This document shows, one piece after another, positions 15,479 through 23,927 of a DNA stretch of 25,790 nucleotides. Both the position numbers and the translations under genes were made by a program. Below the pieces are notes generated by a model. The model did not search any database and was not told the DNA's origin. It was given only the letters and a program-made list of their open reading frames with translations. This DNA is from Spirochaetia bacterium (GTDB taxonomy: Bacteria; Spirochaetota; Spirochaetia; Treponematales; Treponemataceae): contig CAAGIS010000128.1 of assembly GCA_900769985.1 (NCBI GenBank), positions 1 to 25,790 of the forward strand, read 5' to 3'. How positions within the stretch are numbered: the first letter of the stretch is position 1; each line of letters opens with the position of its first letter.

Positions 15479-17092
15479 ATGAGAAAGGATAAATTTAAAA
15501 AATTTAAAACCAAGCCGAATTCAAAAACTGAGGCAGCTAAGAAATTAAGGACGATTTTATTCAGCAGGTTTATTATTCTTGCATTGCTTTTGATTTTGCA
15601 GATTTTGTTTTTTCTTATGTTCTCGTTAAAATTGCAGTCGTACATTGAATATTATTTGTTTGCCAGTGTTGCGATTTCTTCATTTTTTCTATTGTATTTT
15701 GTAAACCGCCCGGGTGAAAATGAATTTAAATTTGCATGGTTCTTTCCTATTTTAATTTTACCTGTTTTTGGAATTTTGCTTTACGTTATGTACAAGTATA
15801 ATCAGGGCGGAATTTATTTAAAGAAAAAGCTGAAAAAAATAATGGACGATTCTGCCGTGTTCATTCCGTTAAAAGACGAAGCGCAGAAAATTACAAAAGA
15901 TTTTGAAGAAGTAAAAGACATTGCCTTTTATCTTTATGACGCCGGAAACTATCCTGCATATCTGAATACCGAAACACAGTATTTTCCTACAGGTGAAGAT
16001 TTTTTTTCTGATTTAATTGATGAACTGAACAAAGCAAAAAAATTTGTTTTTCTTGAATTCTTTATTGTTGAACCTTGTCAGATAATGGATAAGCTTCTGG
16101 AAATTCTTTCTAGAAAAGTAAAGGAAGGTGTAGAAGTCAGAATTCTTTTTGACAGCATCGGGTCAATTGCTTTATCAAGTTCACTTTTGAGGGATTATTT
16201 TACGACGTTTGGAATAAGCTCAAAAGTCTGGCTCAAATTTATTCCTGTTTTTAATACGGGACTTAACAACCGCGACCACAGGAAAATCGTTTCTATAGAC
16301 GGAAAAGTTGCGTTTACAGGCGGCGTGAACATTACGGATGAATATGCCAATTTAAGTTCAAAGCGCTTTGACTATTGGAAAGATGCAGGAATAAAAATTA
16401 CAGGACCTGCTGTCCGTTCTTTTACACTTATGTTTTTGCAGCAGTGGAATGTGCAGAACAAAAAAAATCAGCCGTGCGAAAATTTTGAAAACTTTATTCC
16501 CAAAAAAGCGGTTTTAAAAAATCCGCGAAAGCGCGCTCTGGAAAATTCTCTTGTAATTCCTTATGGCGACGATGCTTACAATGAAGTCAATATTGCAGAA
16601 AATGTTTATAAATATATTTTGCAGAAGGCTCAGACAAAAGTTTCTATAATGACACCTTATGTTATCGTTGACAATTCGTTTATCGATGATTTGATTTTTA
16701 CAGCAAGCCGCGGTGTGCAGGTTGAACTGATTGTGCCAAAACATTATGACCATTTTGTTTCGTTTTGCGTCGGAAGACAGTGCATAAAGACTTTGATTCA
16801 AAACGGCATAAAGGTTTATGCGTATGAATCAGGGTTCATTCATTCAAAAGTATTTGTCGCTGACGGAAAAATCGGTGCTGTTGGTTCTGTAAATCTTGAC
16901 TACAGAAGTTTTTACCATCATTTTGAATGCGGCGTGTTTTTATACAACGCAAAATCTATAAAAGATGCAGAAGCCGATTTTGAAAAAACAAAACTTGAAT
17001 GTTCTGAAATTACTCCCGAGGCTTACAAAAAAATTCCGAAGTATATAAGGTGTATCGGCTGGCTTTTCAGGATTTTTGCGCCGCTGATGTAG
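15479..17092 (+). CDS. cls: Cardiolipin synthase (phospholipase D family)
   Basis: The 537-residue protein begins with a basic N-terminus and about three hydrophobic segments (about 28-50, 55-73, 82-105), as in ClsA-type enzymes. It then has two phospholipase D (HKD) motifs: HRKIVSIDGKVAFTGG starting at H267, and HSKVFVADGKIGAVGSVN starting at H455. Family enzymes join two phosphatidylglycerol molecules, or PG with another phospholipid, into cardiolipin at the inner membrane. Both HKD motifs are complete, so it should be active. The length is slightly above the usual ~480-510. The ATG lacks a Shine-Dalgarno but has an extended -10 just upstream. It is divergent from the beta-CASP gene and ends two bases from the convergent TIGR02757 gene. 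Confidence 0.92.
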   Translation: MRKDKFKKFKTKPNSKTEAAKKLRTILFSRFIILALLLILQILFFLMFSLKLQSYIEYYLFASVAISSFFLLYFVNRPGENEFKFAWFFPILILPVFGILLYVMYKYNQGGIYLKKKLKKIMDDSAVFIPLKDEAQKITKDFEEVKDIAFYLYDAGNYPAYLNTETQYFPTGEDFFSDLIDELNKAKKFVFLEFFIVEPCQIMDKLLEILSRKVKEGVEVRILFDSIGSIALSSSLLRDYFTTFGISSKVWLKFIPVFNTGLNNRDHRKIVSIDGKVAFTGGVNITDEYANLSSKRFDYWKDAGIKITGPAVRSFTLMFLQQWNVQNKKNQPCENFENFIPKKAVLKNPRKRALENSLVIPYGDDAYNEVNIAENVYKYILQKAQTKVSIMTPYVIVDNSFIDDLIFTASRGVQVELIVPKHYDHFVSFCVGRQCIKTLIQNGIKVYAYESGFIHSKVFVADGKIGAVGSVNLDYRSFYHHFECGVFLYNAKSIKDAEADFEKTKLECSEITPEAYKKIPKYIRCIGWLFRIFAPLM

Positions 17093-17094
17093 AC

Positions 17095-17958
17095 TTAGTT
17101 TGATTTGCTGTCTACGCCGATTCCGAATAAAGCGAAGTCGAGTTTTGCAGGGTCTTCGGGGAAAATCTGTTTTGCAAAGTCTGTAAGTTTTTGCGCAGTT
17201 TTTCTTGTTGCAGTTTCTTTTTCTGAAATGATGTTGAGTTTTTGGGCTTCTTGCAAAACGTGGACATCGAGCGGAATGAGTAAATCTTTTTTTGGATACC
17301 AAGTCCATAGTCCGATGTCAACAGGCGAGCCGTCGCGAACCATCCAGCGCAAAAACATACACAGTCTTTTTTTTGCAGACGTTTTTGTAGATGGAACGAT
17401 TTTACAGTTTGCAAAATATTCAGAAATGATGTCTGCAAGATTTACGCTGCCTGCGTTTTTTGCAGAAGGAATTTTTGAGCAGTCTGTAAAGTTTGTGAGA
17501 GTTCCATTATTATTTAAAAGGTCGTTGTATTTTGAATTTAAAAAAATACCGAAAGTTTCGTCTGTCTGTAAAATCTGGCTGAGCAGGGAAAATAGAATGT
17601 AAAAATCTTTGTACGAATAAAATCTGTAAAATTTCTTATTGTTATCAGGCGAAAATGTTTTTTCAAAATCCCTGTTTTTTATCCAAGTGAAAATGCCGCC
17701 TGATAAATCTGCCTGCTGCATTACAAACTGTATTTTTGGAATGAACTGTTTTCTGTTGCCAAAAGAAAGCAGGCTTGCGGTAAAAGCACAGAGTTCTATG
17801 TCAGCAGGATTTTTGTAATAGTATAAAAACTGGCTTGGATCTGATTTTAAAAAATCAGATGTTTCGTATTTTGCGGCAAGACGGACGAGGCGCTTTTTTA
17901 AATCTTTTGTAATTGCGTTATTTGAAATTCCGCCTGCGTTAAGTTCAGCTTTTGTCAT
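17095..17958 (-). CDS. TIGR02757 (DUF2400) family protein
   Basis: A 287-residue cytoplasmic protein. Motifs that match this uncharacterised bacterial family are PSQFLYYYKNPADIEL, ASLLSFGNRKQFIPKI, KKRLCMFLRWMVR, and the C-terminal LDVHVLQEAQKL with PAKLDFALFGIGV. The function is unknown. The helical C-terminal part with LFLRWMVR and conserved Asp/His residues has been loosely compared to helix-hairpin-helix DNA glycosylase folds, but that is not evidence of activity here. It lies 9 bp downstream of the adenine methyltransferase, so the two probably share a transcript. No good Shine-Dalgarno is seen; the AT-rich TAAAATATAAGAATG ahead of the start could include a weak internal -10. Confidence 0.85.
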   Translation of the reverse strand: MTKAELNAGGISNNAITKDLKKRLVRLAAKYETSDFLKSDPSQFLYYYKNPADIELCAFTASLLSFGNRKQFIPKIQFVMQQADLSGGIFTWIKNRDFEKTFSPDNNKKFYRFYSYKDFYILFSLLSQILQTDETFGIFLNSKYNDLLNNNGTLTNFTDCSKIPSAKNAGSVNLADIISEYFANCKIVPSTKTSAKKRLCMFLRWMVRDGSPVDIGLWTWYPKKDLLIPLDVHVLQEAQKLNIISEKETATRKTAQKLTDFAKQIFPEDPAKLDFALFGIGVDSKSN

Positions 17959-17967
17959 TCTTATATT

Positions 17968-19071
17968 TTATCTGAATTTTTTTAAGATGAACAAGTACTC
18001 TGAAACGTGAATGTTCCTGCTGCTTAAATTTCTGCTTCCGCGAAAAGTGTTGTACAGGATTTCTTGAGTAAAAAGGTCTCCGTATTTTTTGAGCATTTGT
18101 GTCATTGTGTCGTAAGAAATAAAGCCTTCGGAATTATATGAAATGACAAAATATTTTGTGTCGAGATTTTTTATTATTGATTCAAGCGAGTTGAGTGCTT
18201 TTGATTTTATGTTAAAGTCCGAGTGGTTCCAGTTTGATTCAATTCCTGAAACAGTGCTTATCGGTTCTGTGATTTTGTTTTTTAAAATTAAGTTCAGCAT
18301 AAAATAATTTGAGCCGTACGGATGCTGGTTGTATGGTGGGTCAAGATATGCAATGTCAATGTCGCTTAATTCTTGAGAAAGGTCTACAGCATTTTTCTGA
18401 TGTATTTCTGTTTGTGAGCTGAAGTTTGAAAAGACAGGTGTCTTTAGTTCTATTGGTTTTAAAATTCTTGGCAAGGCATTTTTTCCGTTGCCGCCAAAAG
18501 TTCCGATGCCGGTCTGCTTGTCTTTGTAAAAGCCTTTAAAAACTCCGCTTGTGTTTGTATGAATAGAAGCTTCTGTTATAAGCGGTGCAAGGAAAAACTG
18601 CTGGAATTCTTTTTCAACGTATTTATCGATTAAGGCTCTGTAGGTGTCAATTAACAGGGCATTTTCTTTTGTGTAAAAAACTCTGTCCTGTTTTGTAATG
18701 TTTGCTTCGTTTTTTGGAGAGTAATTTTCTGTTATGATTCCCGGGATTTTTTTATGCGTAGCTTCGGTGACGATTTTTTCTTTTAGTGAATTGTATTTTT
18801 CAAAATCGAATTCTTCTTTGTTTGTAAGGTAGCAGGAATTTATAATGCAAGAATAATTTTCAAGGTCATTGCAGATTAATTTTGAAGAATGTTTTTTTAA
18901 CATTCTGGCAACGATTCCTGAACCAGAAAAAATGTCAGCACATACACAACGGTCTTTGTTAAGTTCAGCTTTAATTTTTAAAACTTGACTTTCGATGTCA
19001 TTTATGAGAGAACGTTTGTTTCCGATATAGGTTATAATCTGTTGTGTTAAAAAGGCGCTGTTTTCCTGCAT
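17968..19071 (-). CDS. Solitary D12-class adenine-N6 DNA methyltransferase
   Basis: The 367-residue protein opens with TYIGNKRSL (14-22), the motif near the N-terminus of Dam/D12-class enzymes that contacts S-adenosylmethionine. DIFSGSG (46-52) is motif I (FxGxG type). DPPY (244-247), followed by NQHPYGSNYF, is catalytic motif IV. Family enzymes methylate adenine N6 in a short DNA target. All catalytic motifs are present. The ~190 residues between motifs I and IV are the target-recognition region. No endonuclease or specificity subunit lies on either side, so it looks solitary rather than part of a classical restriction system. The specificity cannot be read from the sequence. It starts 9 bp after the acyl-CoA synthetase stop, with no Shine-Dalgarno. 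Confidence 0.87.
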   Translation of the reverse strand: MQENSAFLTQQIITYIGNKRSLINDIESQVLKIKAELNKDRCVCADIFSGSGIVARMLKKHSSKLICNDLENYSCIINSCYLTNKEEFDFEKYNSLKEKIVTEATHKKIPGIITENYSPKNEANITKQDRVFYTKENALLIDTYRALIDKYVEKEFQQFFLAPLITEASIHTNTSGVFKGFYKDKQTGIGTFGGNGKNALPRILKPIELKTPVFSNFSSQTEIHQKNAVDLSQELSDIDIAYLDPPYNQHPYGSNYFMLNLILKNKITEPISTVSGIESNWNHSDFNIKSKALNSLESIIKNLDTKYFVISYNSEGFISYDTMTQMLKKYGDLFTQEILYNTFRGSRNLSSRNIHVSEYLFILKKFR

Positions 19072-19080
19072 AATGAATTT

Positions 19081-21042
19081 TTAAAACAACGAAGAAATTT
19101 CTTTTTCGTATTTCTTCATTATTTTAGGACGAATCATCTCCTGTTTTGCAGAAAGTTCTTCTCCGATTTTAAAACTTTCTGGTAAAAGTGCAAAAGTGTT
19201 TATGCGCTCGCAACTTCTAAATCCTGTTGAAACGCTGACAAGGCTGTGTACTTCTTTTGAAAAGAGCAGCTGGATTTTTTCATCGGCAAGCAGGGTTTTG
19301 TAAGAATCTATCTGTATGCTGTTTTGTTCTGCATATTTTAAAACATTTTCTTTTGCAGGAACAATAAGGCAGCCGAGATAATTTTTGTCCTGCCCTACGA
19401 CGATTGCGCTTTCGATGTAGTCGCTTGATAAAAGCTGACGTTCCAAAACTGCAGGTTCGATGTTTTCGCCGCCGAGTAAAACGATTGTATCTTTTGCGCG
19501 ACCTGTGATTTTTAATTCGCTGTCAAATGTAAGAAGTCCTATGTCGCCTGTATTGAGCCATCCGTCTTTGTCGATTATTTTTTCTGTCAAATCAGGACGG
19601 TTGTAATAGCCTTTCATAATCTGTTCTGATTTGACAAGAATCAAACCTTTTTGTCCTAGTGGCAATGGAGAAGAATCTACTGGCTGACCGTTTTCTTCTT
19701 TTACGATTTTTAGTTGAACTGACGGAAAGATTATGCCTACGCAATCAGGGCGCGGTGTTTTGTAATGCCTTATAGAAAGAATCGGCGCTGTTTCTGTAAG
19801 GCCGTAACCTTCAAGAAGGTTAAAGCCGATTGCCCTGTAAAAGTCATTTACTTCTTTTTGCAGAGCGCCTCCGCCAGAAAGTGCAATGCGGATTTTTCCG
19901 CCAAGACCTTTTCTTATTCTCCTGAATAATAAAACGTCACCAAGTTTATGAACCGGCCACAACAAGATGAACGGAATTATGCCTGTTAAAAAATCAAGAA
20001 AACGTGAGCGATTTTGAATTCTGCAAATCCAACCGCAGACTTTGTCTTTATAATGAACATACGCTTTGCCGGGTTTTAGAAAAAGTTTGTATGACAGCAA
20101 AGTCAGCCCGCCTGTTTTTTTTATTTTACGTTCGATATTTTTTGCAGCTGCATCCCAAAGACGCGGTACTCCGCACATCCATTGAGGTTTTATTTTTTCC
20201 ATATCTGTAATCATTACTTGAGCTACAGGTTTTGAATAAGCAATGTTGCATTTTAATGTAAGAATAAAATACTGGACTACGCGTTCAAAGCTGTGCCATA
20301 CAGGCAGAACTGAAAGCCATGTTTCGCCGCGTTTGCATGGGAAAAAGTTATGGATTACTTCTGCCTGTGCAAGATAGTTTCTGTGAGTAAGCATTACGCC
20401 TTTTGGAGTTCCTGTAGTGCCTGAAGTAAATATAATTGTCGCGGTGTCGTCTGGTTTGGTAAGTTCCATTTCGGCTTCAATTTCTTTTTTGAGGTTTTCT
20501 TTATCTGCAGAATAAATGGCTTTGCCTTCGTTCATGATGTCGTCAAAAAACAGTACTTTTATTTTTTTGTTATTTACTACTGTTTCTTCATCGCGCGAGG
20601 AATGTTTAAAAATTATTGCAGTTTTAAGTTTAGGACATTCGTCGGCTTTTTCGAGAACTTTTTCAAGCTGGTGGGGTGTTTCAAAAAAGCCGTATTCACA
20701 ACCTGCAAAAGAAATTATAAAACGGATTTCAGTTCCCATTGAATCACAGCCACGAGGAACGTCTGATGCACCCAAAGATAAAATTGCGTAATCTGCAAGT
20801 GCCCATTCCCTGCGGTTGTCAGAAATCAGTGCAACGTTGTCACCGCGTTTTATTCCCAGTTTGCGCAATATCAGGGCGAGGGCGATTATTTCGTCATAAA
20901 CCTGACTGTATGAATAGCCAGTGTAATTTCCTGATTTGTCTTTTGAATATTGAAAGATGTCATTACCAAGTTCCTGTGCACGTTCTTTTAATAAGAGCGC
21001 CAGGTTTTTCGGGAGGCTTTTGTTGAATGTGAACTTCGGCAT
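19081..21042 (-). CDS. Long-chain acyl-CoA synthetase (AMP-forming)
   Basis: A 653-residue member of the adenylate-forming superfamily. TIIFTSGTTGTPKGVMLTH (202-220) is the P-loop-like A3 motif, EGYGLTETAP (411-420) is A5, GWLNTGDIG (494-502) is A7, and TGRAKDTIVLLGGENIEP (513-530) is A8. A C-terminal Lys-rich stretch, KQEMIRPKIMKKY, supplies the A10-like lysine. The enzyme would activate fatty acids with ATP and CoA, giving acyl-CoA for phospholipid synthesis or exogenous fatty-acid use; spirochaetes commonly scavenge fatty acids. The length and the insert around 305-385 match the long (ACSL-type) bacterial form. AGGAGA about 7 bp before the ATG decides the start. It heads a three-gene minus-strand unit. 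Confidence 0.93.
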   Translation of the reverse strand: MPKFTFNKSLPKNLALLLKERAQELGNDIFQYSKDKSGNYTGYSYSQVYDEIIALALILRKLGIKRGDNVALISDNRREWALADYAILSLGASDVPRGCDSMGTEIRFIISFAGCEYGFFETPHQLEKVLEKADECPKLKTAIIFKHSSRDEETVVNNKKIKVLFFDDIMNEGKAIYSADKENLKKEIEAEMELTKPDDTATIIFTSGTTGTPKGVMLTHRNYLAQAEVIHNFFPCKRGETWLSVLPVWHSFERVVQYFILTLKCNIAYSKPVAQVMITDMEKIKPQWMCGVPRLWDAAAKNIERKIKKTGGLTLLSYKLFLKPGKAYVHYKDKVCGWICRIQNRSRFLDFLTGIIPFILLWPVHKLGDVLLFRRIRKGLGGKIRIALSGGGALQKEVNDFYRAIGFNLLEGYGLTETAPILSIRHYKTPRPDCVGIIFPSVQLKIVKEENGQPVDSSPLPLGQKGLILVKSEQIMKGYYNRPDLTEKIIDKDGWLNTGDIGLLTFDSELKITGRAKDTIVLLGGENIEPAVLERQLLSSDYIESAIVVGQDKNYLGCLIVPAKENVLKYAEQNSIQIDSYKTLLADEKIQLLFSKEVHSLVSVSTGFRSCERINTFALLPESFKIGEELSAKQEMIRPKIMKKYEKEISSLF

Positions 21043-21259
21043 CTAATTTCTCCTAGGCAGAAAATTGTAAATAGGTAACTTGACAATATCATAAAAAATG
21101 TCGAATTACAATAGCGAGAGTTATCCTCAACGAGAACTTTAAAACTATCAAAAATGGAATTAAGAAAATCAATAATATATTGTCCTCATATATGTTGTAT
21201 TGTGCTATGCTAAGAAGTCATTTTTGAATAAAATAAAATGCAGGATTGGTATTGATAAG
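21043..21259. promoter_or_regulatory. Divergent intergenic region (acyl-CoA synthetase / metal ABC operon)
   Basis: This 217-bp AT-rich stretch must hold both promoters. On the plus strand the best candidate for the metal operon is TTGTCC (21180-21185), a 20-bp spacer, and TGC-TATGCT (21203-21211), an extended -10, giving a leader of roughly 40 nt. A perfect TTGACA at about 21079-21084 has no -10 at proper spacing. An imperfect dyad, TTGACA ... TGTCGAA (about 21079-21105), could be an operator, but I cannot match it to a known Zur/Fur/DtxR consensus. No clear promoter for the acyl-CoA synthetase stood out. Confidence 0.35.
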
Positions 21260-22291
21260 ATGAATTATTTGAAGCCTTTACCAGAGGGAATAACGCTTGA
21301 AGTTTTTAACGGCGAGGAATTGATTTTTTCAAGCAGAAAAAAATGGCTGAATCCTCTGTTTGAACTGGAAAATTTTTTAAATACATATCAGGGAGCGCGC
21401 ACAAATCTTTGTTCTCATGACAGCGCTATAGGAAAGGCAGCTGCAGTTTTGACTGTCAGGCTTGGAATAAAAAAGATAAACGCAGATTTAATAAGTGAGA
21501 ATGCAAAGACTTATATAGAAAAATTGAATTTGCAGATTGAAAATCCGCTCGACAAAATTCAACTTGAATACAGTAATATCGTACCTAAACTGTTGTGTGC
21601 TACAGAAGCAGAACTTGAAAATTTGTTTGATTCTGAACAGATGTATTTTCTTTTGCGCCAGAGGGCAAAACTTGTGCAGGGGGTTGAAGTTAAAGCCTGT
21701 TCGCTGTGCAGTGAATATGGAACAATCAGAAACTTGTCTTTTGACTTAAAGTCTGGCGGACATCTTATGATTTTGGGAGAGAACGGAGCGGGCAAGACGA
21801 CGCTGTTAAAAATTATCGCAGGAATAAAAAAGCCTTTGTCCGGTTATATTTTAATCGACGGCAAACCTGTAAGTGAACTTGAAAAATTTTCTGTCGGCTA
21901 TATTCCGCAGTTTACGGAAAATACAAATTTCAGTCTATCTGTGGAAGAAGTCGTTTCTTTGGGAATTCCGCCTGCAAAAAAGAATAAGGCTGAACTTATA
22001 AAAAATGCGCTTGTCAGGACTTCGAGCCTTCATCTTTTGAAAAGAAGTTTTTCAAGTCTTAGCGGTGGCGAAAAACAGAAAGTAAATCTTTCCCGATGTC
22101 TTGCACAAAATGCAAAACTTCTTCTCCTTGATGAACCTACGGCAAGCCTTGATTTTGAAAATCGGAAAATGGTCATTGACATTCTCCGTTCACTTACTGT
22201 CTCTGAAATTCCGACGATTATAGTCGTAACTCATGATGAAGAACTTGCAAAAATGAAAAATTGGGAAATAATAAAATTACAAAAGGAATGA
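21260..22291 (+). CDS. Metal (Zn/Mn-type) ABC transporter ATPase fused to an N-terminal DUF1893-like domain
   Basis: I start at ATG 21260 (343 residues) because it begins a recognisable domain; an in-frame TTG at 21200 would add 20 residues inside the candidate promoter. Residues 1-140 match the DUF1893 (TM1506-like) pattern: LPEGITLEVFNGEELIFSS, then CSHDSAIGKAAAVL (51-64), ADLISENAKTYIEKLNLQIE (75-94) and a second half to LVQ140. Residues 141-343 are an ABC ATPase: Walker A GENGAGKT (173-180), Q-loop near PQFTE, signature LSGGE (267-271), Walker B LLLLDEPTA (287-295), H-loop H325. It would power the permease and lipoprotein that follow. The fusion is unusual for a ZnuC-type subunit (typically ~200-270 residues). 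DUF1893 has a reported deaminase-like fold of unknown function, so a metal-sensing or regulatory role is speculation. Confidence 0.85.
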   Translation: MNYLKPLPEGITLEVFNGEELIFSSRKKWLNPLFELENFLNTYQGARTNLCSHDSAIGKAAAVLTVRLGIKKINADLISENAKTYIEKLNLQIENPLDKIQLEYSNIVPKLLCATEAELENLFDSEQMYFLLRQRAKLVQGVEVKACSLCSEYGTIRNLSFDLKSGGHLMILGENGAGKTTLLKIIAGIKKPLSGYILIDGKPVSELEKFSVGYIPQFTENTNFSLSVEEVVSLGIPPAKKNKAELIKNALVRTSSLHLLKRSFSSLSGGEKQKVNLSRCLAQNAKLLLLDEPTASLDFENRKMVIDILRSLTVSEIPTIIVVTHDEELAKMKNWEIIKLQKE

Positions 22292-22296
22292 TGTAA

Positions 22297-23136
22297 ATGC
22301 CGGAATTAATTGATGAACTGAAATTTTTATTTTTACTTCCTCCGATAATGCGCGGTTTTTTTGCGATGCTTGTAAGTGGTGCGTGTTTTCCTATGTGCGG
22401 CGTTATGGTGTTGCGCCTTAATTTAGTGCCGATGCGGTATATGCTCATGCATGGCGTGGTTTTAGGTGGAGCAATGGCGCTTGCATTGAACATGCCGTTA
22501 GTTCCTGTTACGGTTGGAATAAATTTAATTTTGATTTTTGCGATGATGATTTTTACGAAAGATTCATCGTTTGGTTTTAGTGGCGGAAGTTCTGCAGCGA
22601 TGATTTTGAGCATGGCGCTTGCAAGCCTGATTATGCATGTTGCTGACGTTCCTGCAAAAGATACTTTGAGTTTGATGTGGGGAAGTCCGTTTGCGCTGAC
22701 TTTGTTTGATTTAATTACGCTTTGCGTTCTTGCTTTTTTTCTTGGCGCGTATGTCATTTTGAATTTTAAAAATATTCTTGCACTTTTTTATAATCAGGAA
22801 ATTGCGCGGTCAATGGGTGTAAAAGTAAAGTTCCATTATACTGTGATGGTGATTGTAATTGCGCTTACAGTTGCGCTTGCAATGAAAATTCTCGGGGCGT
22901 TTTTAATTGATGCGCTTTTGATTTTACCTGTTCTCTGTGCGAATGCTGCCTCAGGAAAGAAATCGTGTGGAATAAAAAAAATATTTATTTTAAGTTCTGT
23001 TTTTGGTTTTTCTTTTTCTGTTTTGGGGTATACTGTTGCTGTTGCTGCAAACTTGCCGCCTGCATCTGCAATTTCTGTTTTTGCAGGAATTGCGTTTGTA
23101 ATTTTAATTTTATGGGGACATATAAAAAATGAATAA
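22297..23136 (+). CDS. Metal ABC transporter permease (ZnuB/MntB family)
   Basis: The start is 6 bp after the ATPase stop, with AAGGA about 8-10 bp upstream. The 279-residue protein is strongly hydrophobic with about eight membrane segments. It begins PELIDELKFLFLLPPIMRGFFAMLVSGACF, and includes GVVLGGAMAL, the cytoplasmic coupling region ARSMGVKVKFHY, and ALTVALAMKILGAFLIDALLILP, all typical of the ABC-3 family that imports Zn2+, Mn2+ or Fe2+. It forms the inner-membrane channel with the upstream ATPase. It overlaps the binding-protein gene by 8 bp, which fits one operon. Metal specificity cannot be decided from the sequence. Confidence 0.9.
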   Translation: MPELIDELKFLFLLPPIMRGFFAMLVSGACFPMCGVMVLRLNLVPMRYMLMHGVVLGGAMALALNMPLVPVTVGINLILIFAMMIFTKDSSFGFSGGSSAAMILSMALASLIMHVADVPAKDTLSLMWGSPFALTLFDLITLCVLAFFLGAYVILNFKNILALFYNQEIARSMGVKVKFHYTVMVIVIALTVALAMKILGAFLIDALLILPVLCANAASGKKSCGIKKIFILSSVFGFSFSVLGYTVAVAANLPPASAISVFAGIAFVILILWGHIKNE

Positions 23137-23920
23137 ATCAATTAAAACTATGGCACTTTTTTTTACTGCAGTTTTTGCGTTCTGTTCACTCTGCTTTAGT
23201 GGCTGCAAAAAGGCTGAACAAAACAAAGCGGCTTTTTCAAGTTCTAAAAAAGTAATTGCGTCTACAAGCTGGACTGCGGCTTTTGCGTTTCTTGCAGGAA
23301 TTGATGAGGTAACAGTAATTGCGCCTGCAAGCCTTCGTCATCCGCCTGAATACGAAATAACCGCTTCTGACATTCAGCTTGTTATGCAGAGCGATTTTTT
23401 TGTTTATGCAGGCTTTGAGCGAATGATGAAAACTCTGGGAGACTCTGCCGGAAATACTCAGATGTTAAAAATTTCCTGCAACAATTCAGTTGAAAACGTA
23501 AAAGCAGAATCTTTAAAACTTGCTTCTGTTTTTGGAACGGAAGAAATTGCAAACGAAAGAATTTTATCGTATGAAAACACAATAAAAAATGCTGCAAGTC
23601 AGTTTGAAAAAAACGGCTTAAAAAATGCAAAAGTTTACTGCAATAAAAATCAGGTTTATCTTGCAAAAGACCTTGGTTTTGAAATAGCAGGAATTTTCGG
23701 GCCGGGAGAAGTTACGAGCGAGCAGATTGCAGAAGCAAAAAAATCAGGATTTGATTTTATAATTGACAACGTTCATAATCCTGTAGGGCAGCCGCTTGCC
23801 GAAGTTGCGCCTGGCTCAAAATACATAATCTGGCGCAACTTTCCTGAAACTGTCGAAAAGGGCTCGCTTGAAAAAGTTGTCAAAGAAAATATAGATGCAG
23901 TTTTTCAGTCGTGCAAATAA
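23129..23920 (+). CDS. Metal ABC transporter substrate-binding lipoprotein (ZnuA-like, short form)
   Basis: A lipoprotein signal runs to LCFSGC26. The 263-residue protein has the cluster-A-I metal-binding layout: KVIASTSWTAAFAFLAGI (41-58), RHPPEYEITASDI (70-82) with metal-candidate His71, FVYAGFERMM (91-100), a long backbone helix, a second lobe from about 165, and DNVHNPVGQPLAEVAPG (213-229) with His216. Canonical ZnuA proteins use three His plus an acidic ligand and often a His-rich loop. Here only His71 and His216 are obvious and there is no His-rich loop, so binding may use Glu/Asp or the metal may differ. It sits in the periplasm and hands metal to the permease. GGGGA lies about 10 bp ahead of the start, inside the permease gene. 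Confidence 0.83.
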   Translation: MNKSIKTMALFFTAVFAFCSLCFSGCKKAEQNKAAFSSSKKVIASTSWTAAFAFLAGIDEVTVIAPASLRHPPEYEITASDIQLVMQSDFFVYAGFERMMKTLGDSAGNTQMLKISCNNSVENVKAESLKLASVFGTEEIANERILSYENTIKNAASQFEKNGLKNAKVYCNKNQVYLAKDLGFEIAGIFGPGEVTSEQIAEAKKSGFDFIIDNVHNPVGQPLAEVAPGSKYIIWRNFPETVEKGSLEKVVKENIDAVFQSCK

Positions 23921-23927
23921 AATCGCT

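Noticed and set aside
17089..17115. GTAGAC/GTCTAC inverted repeat between the cardiolipin synthase and TIGR02757 stops as a terminator
   Set aside because: It has only six base pairs, a 15-nt loop and no T-run on either strand.
17968..19071. Restriction-modification system or defence island around the adenine methyltransferase
   Set aside because: The neighbours are an acyl-CoA synthetase and a TIGR02757 protein; no endonuclease, specificity subunit or other defence gene is visible.
21200..21259. 20-codon N-terminal extension of the metal ATPase from TTG
   Set aside because: The extension is poor in protein-like content, overlaps the candidate extended -10 and precedes a clear domain start at ATG 21260.
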